The notes: generated from the letters alone by a model not told the origin. A DNA stretch of 64,000 nt from Aspergillus flavus (GCF_009017415.1 NC_092410.1:1-64000), one strand, 5' to 3'. Positions 36,650 through 49,800 are shown, counted from the first letter of the stretch. Translations and numbers: made by a program.

Positions 36650-37693
36650 CTAGTGGCTTTAAGAGGCGTCGGGTACTCATTTGGACCATCATTTCAGTCA
36701 CAGCTAGTGGTCGAGACTGTTGCTGGGAGGCGTCGCAATCGAGCTATAGCCTCATTTGCGGAGCCGCCCTCAGCATATCCTCAGTCGGCCTACTCTGTCC
36801 ATCCCGTCGCTATTGATGGCTGTCTACAATCAGGCGCCCCATCTCTATGGCAGGGAATTCGCAGCGCTGTTGGATGTGCCCTAGTGCCCGGAGTCATTGA
36901 TGATCTCTTCATTAATGGTCATGACCACACAGTCAAAACTCCGATCTCTGTCGCCTCTGCCAAGTACTCTGGCGTAGGCAGCCGCGAGGAAGCCAACAAC
37001 TCTGTATCGCATATTTAAGTCTATAATGATTTGACCAGCATACTCCTGATCGACATTCGTGGTCTCTGGTATCATAGAGTAGATGCAGAGCTGGACTCCG
37101 CATCTGAGCACACGTTCATGCACCTTGTTTGGAAGCCAGACATTTCAACTCTTACGGAGGAGCAAATGCACGACCAAGTGAAGGTCCTTCATAAACTGTC
37201 TAACAACGAAACCAATCAAATGCGTACTGGATTCTTCGAGCTTCTGCTCCACAAAATGCCCTCACTCCGAGTTGTGGAATTCAGCATGCTGCCATTCAGT
37301 GAAAGTGTTGGCCTAGACCTTTTTGACACTCAGCTGTCTACTAGTAAACGAGATGTCGAATACCACTTTCAAGCCAATAACGCGGCGACACTTTTTGCAT
37401 CACAAGAAACAGCCTCTAACTTTTCAAGCTTATATATGAGCATTTTAAACATGACTAGACCAGCGGTGGACTTGTCAGTCCTACCAAAGAAGGTAAATGA
37501 CATGATTTTAAGAATTGGGAATCTACTTATGTATAATCTAAAACATGTCACCGACAATGTCAAGTCCATCCTTGATGAAAGAGGGTATTTTATTGTTCTG
37601 TGGAGCTCTTACAAGGAATCTGATAATACTATATCTCAGATCTTGTCAGGTGCATTCTTCGACGTCCTTATGCGCGGTACTGGGGAGCAATAG
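36650..37693 (+). pseudogene. Fragment of a highly reducing polyketide synthase (DH end to methyltransferase start)
   Basis: One reading frame covers the segment with a single internal stop, TAA at 37016-37018. The first part reads ALRGVGYSFGPSFQSQL and later SVHPVAIDGCLQSGAPSLW. These are the C-terminal half of a PKS dehydratase domain, including the HPxxIDGCLQ motif with its catalytic Asp. After the stop the frame continues with LTSILLIDIRGLWYHRVD, then LHKMPSLRVVEF, the linker and the beginning of a C-methyltransferase-like region. No KS, AT, KR or ACP sequence is found nearby. It is a remnant of a gene that was once about 7-8 kb. The internal TAA could come from CAA by a C-to-T change. 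Confidence 0.82.
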
Positions 37694-38063
37694 TTAAATT
37701 CCGGAGCTGAATTAACCGGAGCGGCGCCCGGCCGTTTAACACCAATGTAAATACATCTGGCACGCCTTGGCCATGCCCTATCGCCATCTGGGGAAAACGC
37801 CACGGCCCCCACCTTGGGCAGAAGAAACTCTCCCCACTCTGCCTGTTGCAATCATTTAATTTAAATGTTTTCACCGCGGCGCGAAGGATAAAACACCCGG
37901 AAATCCGCCGCGGAGATGATTTTCCTTTCATGGTGCAATCCGAACAGCTGAACCACAAGTCCTTTTACCAAGAGTGCTGGCAACCAAGAGACAATCCATA
38001 ATCCGTCATTGCGTCCCATCGAGTGTTTTGTTTAAAAAACAAGTGGCATTTTGGATCGTCCAG
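37694..38063. other. Probable upstream region of the NLR-type gene
   Basis: No gene is supported. The open frames on the minus strand (37636-37851 and 37668-37958) have no family resemblance. Confidence 0.4.
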
Positions 38064-41000
38064 ATGTCTGCCGTTGACGTCGAGGACGATTATAACATCC
38101 AGGAGGCGTGGGAAAGGGCTTGTGGGGCATTTGCGCAGACGACCAAGGTCGATCTCACTACGTCTCCGCAGTTCACCGTCGACGAGGTCCTGGACCAGAT
38201 TCGGATAAAGCAAGATGAAGGCGACGAAAAAAACAAAAAGTTCAAGACTGCCAAGGATGTAATAGGCAAGACACTGACATTGATCACCGTCCTTGGGGGT
38301 ATAGCGGCTCAAGGTGCTAGCATGGTGAGTAGACTGATAAACGGAGAGGTCAGTCCTCATAACTGAAACCCGTAATGTAGGTCTTCGCACCTAGTAGCCT
38401 TTGCTTCAATGCGGTGTCGTATCTAATTGCCACCGGGGCTAAATACAAGCGCATTTTCAGTAGTCTAGCTGAGCTCTTCCGACGGATCTCCGATGTATTG
38501 GAGCGCTGCAAGATCTATATGCGCTTACCAGCAGATGCCGTGGACATTTCCCTTCGCAAGATCATTAACGAGGAGTTGGTGTGTTTTGTTGACATTTGTG
38601 CGCTGTCCATTAAGGTGCTCAAGGGCAACATGATCCTCACTGCCCTTAAGGTGTTTGCCTTCGATAGCGATGAAGGGGTCAGCGGCCAATTGGATCGTCT
38701 GGCTTTGCTGGTGGAACGTGAATCTCAGATGCGAGCAACTCTGGGATTTGAGTCACAGAAGACCAGCGAAAGAGCGGTCATCGAAACCCGAGATGGAACT
38801 CAGAAGGTCAATGCCTCGGTTGACAAGCTGCTCACCTTCGAGAGGAAGAGAGACGCGGACAACGTGGCGCAGCGGCTCCTAAGCAACATTGATACAAATC
38901 TCGGCACACCCAGCGAGACTTACAAGGCCATCCAGGCGCTTTACAAATGTCGCTTGAATGACCAAATTTCAGGCAGTGGAGAATGGCTTCAACATGATCC
39001 TTTATACACGGCGTGGGCAGATATCCGGCGGTCCCAGTTTTCCATTTTGGGGGTCGCGGGAGGTGAGGGCGTTGGCAAATCGTTCCTGTTTGCGGCCATC
39101 GTCAAGCACTTGCAGGAACTGTACGCGGAGGCTACAGAGGATATGACATGCACCGCCATTTCCTACTATATATTCGATCAACAAGAGTTGAAGGACCCAT
39201 CTCTGATCAAGGCCCTGGAAGTCCTGGCCTGGCAAATTGCCAAAGTGGATATGGTGTATCGCAAGGAGTTGGGCTCAGTCAAGACCGCCGGTAGTAACCA
39301 GATCGGGAGCCTTTGCAGGCAGCTCTTTGGCAAATGCTACAAGACCGACTCCACATTCTTTCTCTTGTTCGATGGAATCGACCAGATGGACAAGCAGCAC
39401 CTGAAGGAGTTTATGCAGCTTATAGAGGAATGGCAGAGTACGGCTTGCACATGGCCTCGGTTCACTCTTCGTATTCTCTTAATTGGACGGACGGAGACGA
39501 TGAACAAGATCAACGCTCAAATCGCAGACGGAATTTCAGTCATCGATGTGGCGTCCGCGAACCGTGATGATATGATCAACTTCATCAACGACCGAATGAA
39601 CAAGATGGAGATTCTCGGTGGATCGTCGGACCAAGTGGCTGCGCTACGCGGCGATATTGTGCAGACCCTGACGAAGGAGACCAAGGGCGATTTTGTCAAC
39701 GTCGGACTGCTCTTAGACGAAATCAGCCGCAAGAAACGCCCTAGCGAGATCCGCGACATTTTGGCGCGGTCGGGGGAAAATCGATCCGACACGATTGCTA
39801 GAAAGATTGAAATGCTCAGCGACACGCTCAGCGATGACGATATCTCCGATCTCAATTATTTGCTTACGTGGGTCGTGTTTGCAGAATATCCACTCACCCT
39901 CGGGCAGCTGGAAGCTGCGCTCTTCCTTAAATCTCGCGAGCCTTCTCTCCGACCTCTAGCAGAGACCATAAAAGATCAGTATTCTTCCTTGCTGTGCATT
40001 GAAGGCGTACACGTTTATCTTGTCTCCAGTTCGATGAAGGACTTTTTCCGTACGAAATCGGATTCAGAAGGCACTAGAGACCACCAGGATTTGGATACCG
40101 TCGGCGATGTCAGTGAGGCCGAAGTAAGAATCGTGAAACGATTTCTTGAGTCCGTGTGCGACCCGGAACTCTTCAACAAATTCGGATTCGATGAATTCTT
40201 CAAACGCAAAATGAAACGAAAAACCGTTCGGATTGCGGTAGACGCTGAGACGGCACATCTGACGATCGTGTCAGCGTGTCTGGAGATTATTTGTTCCAAA
40301 GCATCGCCAGATCTGAATCCTTTGCTTCGGTATGCGGAGAACAATCTGGGCTACCATCTCAAGCAAGCGGACCCTTCATTAACACAACCGCATCAGAAGA
40401 TAGCAATAGGCCCGCAGTTGGTGAAGATCTTTACGGATGACGAGGTCATCGACCGATGGTGGAGGGCGAGCAGCTACCGACTCCGGGTCCTATGGATCTA
40501 TCACGATGACCATGCAGAGGTCACGTTGAAATGGCTGCAGGACTCTGCCGTCACCAAAAATATCTCCGAGGAGGAGAGAAAGTGGGTCAAGAGTCTGAGT
40601 TCCAAATCCGAGCTCGATGCAGATCTCCTTGAGCATATTGGCAGAGTCTGTGCTCGCAAGTGGCTCCAGTACGGTCCAAGGGACATTGCAGATGTGTTCA
40701 ATGCTGTGCGTGGGTACATCACCAAGGTATTCCATAACCATCCGCTCCCTGGCAAAGATCAATGGCTGACTGCTTTTCAGATTGAGAACCGTAAAGACCC
40801 TAAGGTCGAAAGATTAATCAACGACCCGGACGCTGAGCAAGTAGAAGCCTCCCAAATATTAGATGCAGCACAATGGGCTCAGGCGCAGATTGGACTCGAT
40901 ACTCTAGGCTATGAAGAGAATTGTAATCTAGCACGTACTCTGCGAGTCTTTGACAAGTACGACGAGGCTATAGAACATTTCAAACTTACATCTACACTCG

Positions 41001-42436
41001 CGCAGGATAACTGGTGCTCACAGTGGGGACTAGCAGACTGTTATGCCGGCCGGAAGGAGTTTACCACCGCTATCGAAATCTTAGAGGCTACAAAGAAAGG
41101 CATTGAGAGTGGAGTGATAGGAAATGCTGAAGAGCTCAAAGATGAGCTAGCGGAGATGATTCGAGACCTAGCTGAATGGAACAAGGGAGCTGGCCGAAGT
41201 GAAGTAACTCTTGATATTTACGAGAAGCTACTACAAGAATCCCCTCACGACTACGACACGGCTCTTGCACTCATGACGCTGTTGCACAAGCAGGGGAACT
41301 ACCAGCGTTTGCTTGACTTTCTCCAGTCAATGAAAAATTCTACAGACGAGAGCAGTGGTTTCGATCGGCAGATCCAGAATTTCCATACGCACTATGATCG
41401 GCCCGAATACCATGAAGCTCTCTTCGCATCAGTTCGCAGCGACCAGGAGTTCAACATCGTCCTAAAAAGCTACGAGGCAGCCATTGATGCTGCCAAAATA
41501 CGAGTCGCGCAGGGAAAAAAGGCCAGCAGGCCTGAAGAGGAGTGGAGAGCACAAATCTGCCAGGTTGATCTGATGTATCATCTTGCACTTCTGTACTACG
41601 ACAACAGCGCCGGAGACCTCAACCGGGTGGAATTAGCTATCAATCAGTGGCTGCAAATCCTGCATATGAATGCAAGCGATGACTGGATTGTTGCCGATAG
41701 ACAAGCGCGTACCGCTTCAGAGCTTGCTATCGTCTGCTTTGAGAAAGCTCGACAGTACCCAGACACTGCTGCAATTTACCTGGAGCACCTAGAAAATGTC
41801 GTAGCGCTCAAACTCGGGGATGATACTATTCATAGTACATATCCAGCGCGGCTTCTTGCTCGGTACCACGCCCTGCACGGCGATGAACAGAAAATAAAAA
41901 ATGTCCTACGACGCTACATCAAGCTGAACCTTGATCTTCTGTCAGATGATGATCCACTAAATGACTGGCAAGGATACAATGGCCTAGCGATGCATTTTAT
42001 GTTCGCAGGCCATGATGCCGACGCTCTAGCCGCTTGGTCATTAATAACTCCCAATGATACTACGGAAAACACTGAAACTCCCACTACATCTGACACAAGC
42101 GAGCGTAAAATCGAGGGACCCTTGAGAGACATCTGCGACGGTGACTGCGGCACCTACTGGACGTTCGCAAACAACTTTTTCCTCTGCAAGGAGTGTAACT
42201 ACATCAAGTTTGACCAACGATGCTTGGACAATCTGCGGAACTGCACGGCCGAGGGGAGAATTTGTAATAAAGATCACGAGATGCTGCACGTTCCGGCCTA
42301 TGATCCAATCGAGCGACGGAGAATTGGCGACGGCAATGTCAAGGTCGGCGAAGAGATTCTGTCGGTCAATGAGTGGCTGCAGCGAATTCGCAAGGAGTGG
42401 GGTATACAGTCAGCCGAGGAGTTTGGAAAAAGATGA
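38064..42436 (+). CDS. NLR-type STAND protein: Goodbye-NACHT-TPR-like repeats-zinc finger
   Basis: Model join(38064..38324, 38381..42436), one 56-nt intron (GTGAGT..GTAG), 1438 residues. Residues about 12-145 match the fungal STAND N-terminal 'Goodbye' domain: QEAWERACGAFAQTT, the conserved QGASMVFAPSSLCFNAVSYL across the splice junction, and VDICALSIKVLKGN. NACHT NTPase: Walker A GVAGGEGVGKS at residues 311-321 and Walker B LLFDGID with Asp418. A winged-helix region follows (LTWVVFAEYPLTLGQLEAAL). About residues 850-1300 are helical tandem repeats of TPR type (LARTLRVFDKYDEAIEHF and WGLADCYAGRKEFTTAIEIL). A Cys-rich finger (CDGDCGTYW..CKEC..C..C..C, about 1338-1395) sits near the end. Such proteins act as cytosolic signal sensors in heterokaryon incompatibility and probably in defence. 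The frame is intact. Confidence 0.9.
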
Positions 42437-42804
42437 TCTCATGAGCGAGCAACAACGAGAAGGTTGAACGCACCAGGAGGAGGCCGGGGTCATAAACTGA
42501 AGTGAGAGTGGGTGAGACCAGATTGAGAATGGACAGTGAGCTTGACAAGCTGCTTGAGGATAGGTAGTACGCCAGCGCTGGCGCCCTAGCGGCCATTGCG
42601 GCCAACAAGAGATTGCTATGTCTCGCCGGCTGTCGAGTTCCTGCTCTCGGGCTTCTATATTAGATCACTACGATCAGGACAAGACGCACGAAGCATCGGA
42701 GGGAGATCAGAGAGGGTGGGGAGAAGATCATCTCACCTCTTGCAGGAAAGCTTGTGGAAGTGATGGTGGACGAGGGTGATGATGTACAAGAGACTCAAGT
42801 GATC
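42437..42804. other. 3' flank of the NLR gene
   Basis: No feature recognised apart from the telomere-like unit that follows. Confidence 0.4.
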
Positions 42805-42817
42805 ATGTTGACCCTAA
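42805..42817. repeat. Interstitial telomere-like 13-mer
   Basis: ATGTTGACCCTAA is 13 consecutive bases of the telomere repeat, in the same orientation as the array at 1-120. It lies between the intact NLR gene and the broken NACHT relic. One match of this length is not expected by chance in 64 kb, but a single unit is weak evidence for a former telomere. Confidence 0.5.
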
Positions 42818-42839
42818 AGAAAATCTCATAATCTATAGC

Positions 42840-43230
42840 TTTTCCGCCCCCAGAAAAATATTTTTTTCGCACCTCACGCAGGAGAAAATCCTGTGTAGAC
42901 TGATAGACAAAAACAATATTGTCTTCATGCAAAGTCAAAAAGATCCACAAATAGCTATGATCTCTGATCGGGTTTCATTGTTATCAGAGAGATCATCCGG
43001 TATTCTAAGACAGGAGGTCAGCTCATCAAGCGTAATAGGCCAATACACAATTGACATAACAGCCAGTATTCGCTTGCAAGCTCGGCATCTTCCGAATCAC
43101 AAACCTGATCGATTATCCGACCGTACAGGACATTCAGTCCAGAAGGAAATGCTTCCAGCTTCTTAAGAGCTTGCCTCCCGGGTGTACTGGCACGTCGTGA
43201 TGGCCCTCTAAACCCCTCCCTTTTCAACGT
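42840..43230 (-). pseudogene. Relic of a second NACHT (HET-E-like) gene
   Basis: The minus strand reads LKKLEAFPSGLNVLYGRIID, then SEDAEL, then in a shifted frame KRILAVMSIVYWPITLDEL, DDLSDN, SEIIAICGSF and, in a third frame, VYQSTQDFLL. This is the winged-helix part after the NACHT NTPase in HET-E-type NLRs (FP-GL--LY-R---Q-----DAE, VV-RPITL-EL, CGSFL, FVHQSAKDFL). Two single-base deletions (within GAGCTTGC and within TCTTTTTG) break it. No P-loop or WD/ankyrin repeats were found around it. Upstream on the same strand, frames at 43208-43441 and 43420-43644 are not recognised. Confidence 0.72.
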
Positions 43231-43864
43231 GGGTGATAAGGCGTTTTATATGATGAGCTTTGTGGATCACAACAATTGCTATCCATTCCCAGGCATCAAT
43301 TATTGGATGTACCAAAAAATTCTTTTGGATCAACTGGATGTAATTGTTCTTCAGCCTGTCTTTCTCTCCCTCTGCCTGTCTTCGCAGCTCAATTTGCTTC
43401 TCAAAGACTTCTCTGTAATTCAGTGAGCTAATTCGACCCATTGAGCAAAATCAAAACACATCGAAGCAGCGTTTCCTTTTGGCTCGCTATTGACACCACT
43501 GTTGGTGTTGCCGAAGGGGTTGAGACCAGAATGAGTCCTGACAGACCGATGGTTGTATATCGCTCTGTTGACCATTGGGTGCACCAATAGGATATCAATA
43601 AATCTGAATTGCTGTAATGCCCCTAACGAACTAACTACACTCACCGTGTACTAGGGTATAGGGCACTTACAATAAGGTGTTTCCGTGATAATGAAATGGC
43701 AAAGGAAAAATGCACGAGGATTTCAAGAAGTGTAAGTTAGGATCTTTAGAGCTGAATACTAAATAAGCCACATCTTCGAAGGCCACTGTTTTATGACCAT
43801 TATATATAGGTGAAATCATTCCAACGCTCCTTCCTCATGGTTGTACTACCTTTGTCTCCTCTGG
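43231..43864. other. Spacer between the NACHT relic and the NRPS 3' end
   Basis: Minus-strand frames (43208-43441, with KQIELRRQAEGEKDRLKNNY, and 43420-43644) could be further decayed parts of the NLR relic, but I do not recognise them. Confidence 0.4.
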
Positions 43865-46800
43865 TTAGACCTTCCTGCTCTTTGTAATCCGATCACAGAA
43901 GTCCCGAATATGTCGGGTAGTCTCTGCAACCTAATACCAAAAACCTCAATTAGACATCAATGATCAGCATTAGGGGTTTTAGAGGGGACTTACAGTATTA
44001 GCAGAGAACAGAGAATAATGCTCGGCATCAATAAGGTCGACTTCACTGACTAGTCTCGGTCGATAGTGTTCCCAGCCTAAAGTCGCGTCAAGGAAAGACT
44101 TCATATTCTCGTCGAGCTCACCGATAGAGGCTTTTGTAGAGCTGGCACGCAAAAGATGAACAGGGAATCTTTCTGCATGGTGGGTGTCCTCCGTGATAGG
44201 ATTTACATTGCTCCGCTGTTCATGGCACAAACCAGCCTTGCTAGCGTCCAGGTCTTGGAAAAGATCTTCGAATCTCGGTGGGGAATACTCCTTCAACATG
44301 CTGTTGAACTGGAACATATTCATTTTGGCAAGGGTGCCATCCGCTGCCATAGCGGTGTCATTGGTCTCCGAGGAAGAGGGGGCGAGGAAAGTTTCATCCA
44401 CCAACGAGGGTGCAGGGAATACGGAATCTACCATGATGACCCCCTTCACCTCGAAAGGGCCACTCTTGAGACATAGAGCCACCTCCAAAGATATGAGGCC
44501 ACCAGACGACCAACCTAGACAGTAGTAAGAACCAAAGAAATTCAGGTTATGATATAGCGGCTATAGTATATAGCCAAAAATGATAAAACTCACCTCCAAG
44601 TATAATGGGACCTGACAACAGACTTTTCTGGATGAGATCTGCATAGTGGCGACCTAGGCTTTTAATTCCTCCTTTCCAAGCGGTTCCTGATGCATATCCG
44701 GGAAAGTGAATACCATATAGGGGCCGATTGACAGGGCCCATACGGTGATATGCGTAAGTTGTACCTCCTCCATCGTGAATCATGACAAGTGGAATATTGC
44801 TGCTCTGGCCTTGTATCAACGTTGGGTTTGAGCTCATCAACCGCTGTAGTGGGGCGTATGCTAGATCATCCTGATTCAGGGGCGTAGTCTCTACTCGCCC
44901 AATACGGGACGCGAGATCACTGAGAACAGGGTGTGCAAAAACATCGGCAACATTGAATAGAATTCCACGCCGGCGTGCGAGCTCTACCAATTTCATCGCG
45001 GTTATTGAGTTTCCCCCGAGGGTGAAAAAGCTATCATCTGCCTTAATTTGTTTCTCTGCAATACGGAGAATATCTGCCCATAGGCGTTGGACCGCGGCCT
45101 CGTCGTTAGTAGCAACCTCCCGTCCCCTGGCAGCTGGGCTAACCGCGCTTATTAAACTTCGGAAATGATTCCACTGTTCTGCCGTCAATGACTCGGCGTC
45201 ACTACGCAATTGCTTTCGGTTGAGTTTGCCAGATGGCATCATTGGCAATTTCCAGCGCGGAACGTATGCAGACGGAATCATGTACCGTGGGAGGGCATTT
45301 CGAAGCGCTTCATCTAATCCGGGTACCATAGACTTCATCTCGTTGTACAGCACTGCAGGCCCAGGATCTGGGAGATAACCTTTCTGCGTCATGACCGCCT
45401 CCAGCTCGATGAAAACTACTAAAGTGGGGTTGGCAATATCGGAACAGGTTGAAATGAGATCGGCTACAATGCTTAGCCCCAGACCAGTGAGATCGCGAAG
45501 ATATTGATAGACATGATGTTCAATCTCTTGCAACTCGACTCGTTGACCCCGTATTTTGACTTGGGTATCTTTCCGTCCAATAAATATGAGTGTCCCGTCT
45601 GAATCGTAACGAGCCAGATCACCTGTTTTGTAAAGACGGCCTTGCCTACCAGCGAACATTCCTCCGCCCGCTAAGAGCCAAGGAGGGTTTTCAATGAATG
45701 CAGCGGCCGTTCTTTCCGGATCATTCACGTACCCCTGACCGACAATGGGGCCTTCAATCAATAACTCGCCAATCGTGCCTAAGGGGACGAGCCGGTCGTG
45801 GCTCGCAGGATCTACCAGCCATGTCACAGCTCCAAATGCAGGCCCGATATTCTCCTTTTGCGGTACCATGCCTTTGACGATTCTTCCGGTTGTTGTAACT
45901 GCGCACTCAGCTGGACCATAACCGACCACCAGCTTGAGTTTATCTGCCCACGTTTCTATGTTGGCGGCCGTCAGCTTCTCTCCACCGAGATGTAGCTGTT
46001 TCAATGAATGGGCATTCTCAGGGGAGATCAAGGTCGCTGATGATGGGGTCAACATAACAGCGTTAGCATTCGTGGAGCTAATAGCGGCAGAAAGGTTGTT
46101 TTGACATAGTTCGTCAGAAGCGATGCAAACACAGCCACCGATCATAAGAGGAACGAGATTCGATTCCACACTGGCATCAAAGCTATACGAGGGGAAGTCT
46201 AGCAGCCGAAAGCCCGGCATATGCATGACGTTCTGCCGATAATGTACACCGGAGGCAAAGTTCAGATGCGTGATAATGACGCCTTTGGGCTTGCCTGTAC
46301 TACCAGAGGTAAATACCACATAAAGTGCCGAATTAGGGTTGAGTGGACCCGGCGTATGCAGCTGCCTCAGTGACCGAACAAAGTCAGAAGATACCACTAC
46401 AACGTTCGCGGCAAGGCTAGAGGCCAGGTCGCTTTGCCGTGGCGATGATAGAATGTAGTTGGCTTTGATATGGGAGACAATGTGTTGTAGTCTGTCTTGT
46501 GGTTGGGACACATCAAGCAAGACGAAAGACCCTCCAGCCTTCATGACAGCAAGGATAGAAATCACCGTCCATGCTGACTTCTCAAAGCATAATGGAATAT
46601 GGTAACCGGGTGTGGATACAGCCCCGAGCTCTTTGAGATGGTATGCAAGCTGACCAGCGAGAGTATCTAGTTCCCGGTATGTGAAGGTGCCATCCCATGC
46701 ACACACAGCTTCCGTTGCAGGATGCTCCCGTGCCTGCTGCGCAATGATCTCATGAACTGGTATACTGATGCTTTCCGGAAGCTGGTGGTTCCACTTCCAT

Positions 46801-49800
46801 ATCTGCTGGGTATCAATTTCGCTCAGACAGTTAATCTCTCTCAGCGGTCTATCCATTTTCTTCGATAGTTGCATAACCACATTCTGCAGTTGGTTTAGTA
46901 CATCTTGCATTTTTTCTGGTGAAATGACGTTCGAATCATGGCTAGCATGAAACAAAATCTTATCAGATTCAGGGGCGCATGTCAGCATTAAAGCGTAGGA
47001 ATTGAAGTTGGACACGTCCCCGCTTATGGTCAGTGACATTTCACTCATGTCATGGTCCATCCCACGCTGAACGACAAATAATGTCTGGAATTTGCAAGCA
47101 GCTTGGCAGTCCGCTGATAGCTCCTGGAGGTGCTGGAGGCCTACATGTTCAAAAGGCATCATTGCGATCTCATGATCTTTGAGGCGGTGCAAAAGGTCGG
47201 CAACAGGAAGGCCGTCTTCAAGCACTATGCGTCTGGGTAGTGTTGTTAAAGTCGGGCCAATCATTCTTTCGATACCCGGGATAGGTGCATTGCGGCCATT
47301 AAGGGTTTCACCGAAAATAACATCTGAGGATGCTGTCAAGCGCGCGACCAAGACTGCCCAAGCTAGCCTAAGAAATGTTGAGGATGTCACGTTGGACGTC
47401 GTCGACCAAGTGAATGACATTTCAAGCTTCGTCTCAACATCCGCTTTCGGTTGATACGTCGAGGATGGCAAGGCCGGGAAAGGTGTCGCAGTTATTCCCG
47501 AAAACTCATCTTGCCAAAATGTATCCATTTGGGCCCGCTCAAGCTCTTTGAGATATTTGATGAAAGCTTTGAATGGCGGTCCAACGTGGAGAGACTTACC
47601 ATGATATACCCGGATGACATTCTCCATCACCAATGACAATACCCAGCCGTCAAAGATAGCATGATGTGCGGTCCAGACTAGGAAACTTCTCTTAGTCATT
47701 TCATCGTCAACCCATGCAAGTCTCGTTAACGGCATCCCAAGTCCCATTGATGTGTTACGGTCATACTTGAGGTAACAGTCTAGAGAGTCATGACTCGCCC
47801 AGTGAATGCCTTCCTGTACAGTAACTTGCACAAGATCCTGCCGAGCTGACAGTATCACTCGTGTGCGCATGATTGGATTTGATCGCACAACATAATCCCA
47901 GGCTTCTTTCATTAGATCAGTATTGGTTGCATTGCCCATTTGAAAAACATTCTGAGATATATACGCTCCAGGGGTCTTTGTTGAGAGCGCCATCAACCCC
48001 TCCTGCAGTGGGGTGCAGGGATATATATCCTCTATTAGTTCAATGGAACAACCGCACTGCGCCGCAGCTACCTCCCTCTCATCAATCACGTATGGATTGG
48101 CACCAGGAAGAAGAGAAAAGGCGGGTATGTCAAGTAATTCGGTCCCGGTCTCGGCTGCTTTCTCGGCCATCTCATATAACCTGGGGCGTTGGAAGATATC
48201 GGCGACGCTTAGCAAAAGCCCTTGATCTCTTGCTAGGCCTACCAACCTCATTGCAGCGATCGAATCCCCTCCGATAGTAAAGAAATTGTCTTCGGCCTGA
48301 ATTGATTTCACGCCAAGCGCATCAGCCCATATCTTCTGCAGCTTCTCTTCCTTCGGCGTGGCTATTGCTCGGTTCTGGGCTTTCGGCCGTTCTCTGAAGA
48401 ATGACAAGTCTTCTGGCGATAGACTGGCAGCGGCAGATTGGAGCTTTCTGCGATCGGTTTTCCCTGATGGCAACAATGGTATGTGGCGTAATGGTACATA
48501 AACGGATGGGACCATGTACGGAGGTAGAGTCTGCGAAAGTAACACTTCAAGACCAGCTGTGACTTCCCACATGATGTCACGCAGGACTGTATCCCCTAGG
48601 TGATCTTTCTCTGAGTAACCCCTTGACTCCAAAACCTGATTCAGACCAAGAAATGCAATTAGGCGTTTCCGCTGATCACGGTTTGAGGTGACTAAGTCCG
48701 CCACCACGTCGATTGTCATTCCTAGCTTCGATTGCATATGCCTCTTTATTGCCCCTTCAATCTCAGCCGGCTCGACACGCTGTCCACGAACTTTCAATTG
48801 CCTATCTTTGCGGCCAATATAGTGTAAAGTGCCGTCGGGGTTGTACCGGACTAGGTCTCCGGTTTTATACACACGTCCTTCACGACCAGGTTGAAACCCG
48901 GGTAACCCTTTTACGAGCCATGTTGGATTATGTATGAATACGGCGTCCGTTTGCTTTTGATCGTCTAAATAGCCTCGCCCGAGGATTGGGCCTTCAACGA
49001 GGAGCTCTCCAATGCTGCCAATTGGGGCTAACCTGTCATGATTGGTAGGATCAGCCACCCACGTGTTAGCTCCAAGACCTCGACCAATATTGCATGGGTC
49101 GATACCGGGAAGAACCGTCTTTGCAGTGACAACCAGGCATTCCGAGGGGCCGTATATGTTGACAAGCGTCGTCTTTCCCAGCCACAAGGCATGATCAGCT
49201 GCAGTATTAGCTTCTCCTCCCAATTTCAAAACCTTAAGCCCAGGAACCGATTCAGGTGAGAGTAAACGTGAGACAGAAGGGGTAAGATCTGCCGCATTGA
49301 CTCTCAAGGCATTGATCGCTCCTGGAATGTTGTTCTTGCGATCAAAGTCCGATGGGACACACACACAGCCGCCCGTGAGAAGTGTGGAAAGAATCACATC
49401 GGTGCTGACGTCGAAACTGTAGGATGCGAAATCAAACACCCTCATGTCCAGATTCGGCAGTTGTAGGATTGATCTTCGATAGTTAACGCCAGATAGATAG
49501 CTGCCATGGGTACTGATTACACCTTTCGGCTTCCCAGTGCTACCGGATGTGAAAGTGACAAAAAGCGGTCTATCGGAATCAAGGTGCTGTGGCATTCGGT
49601 CAGTAACGGTGGCATCATCGGTCAATGCGTCGAGCGGTGACTTTGAAACGAGAACTATTGTCAAGTTGAACTCAGATGCCAGGTCAGAGACCATGCCGTA
49701 CTGCAACGGGGAGGTGAGGACATAGTTGGCTTTCGCTCTTACAATAATCTCACCCAGCCGTTGTTTGGGCTGGGTAGGATCAAGTAGAACAAAAGCTCCA

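Noticed and set aside
44515..44593. NRPS seemingly ending before the thioesterase
   Set aside because: A 79-nt intron joins ILGG to WSSGG, restoring the GxSxG motif and the TE domain.
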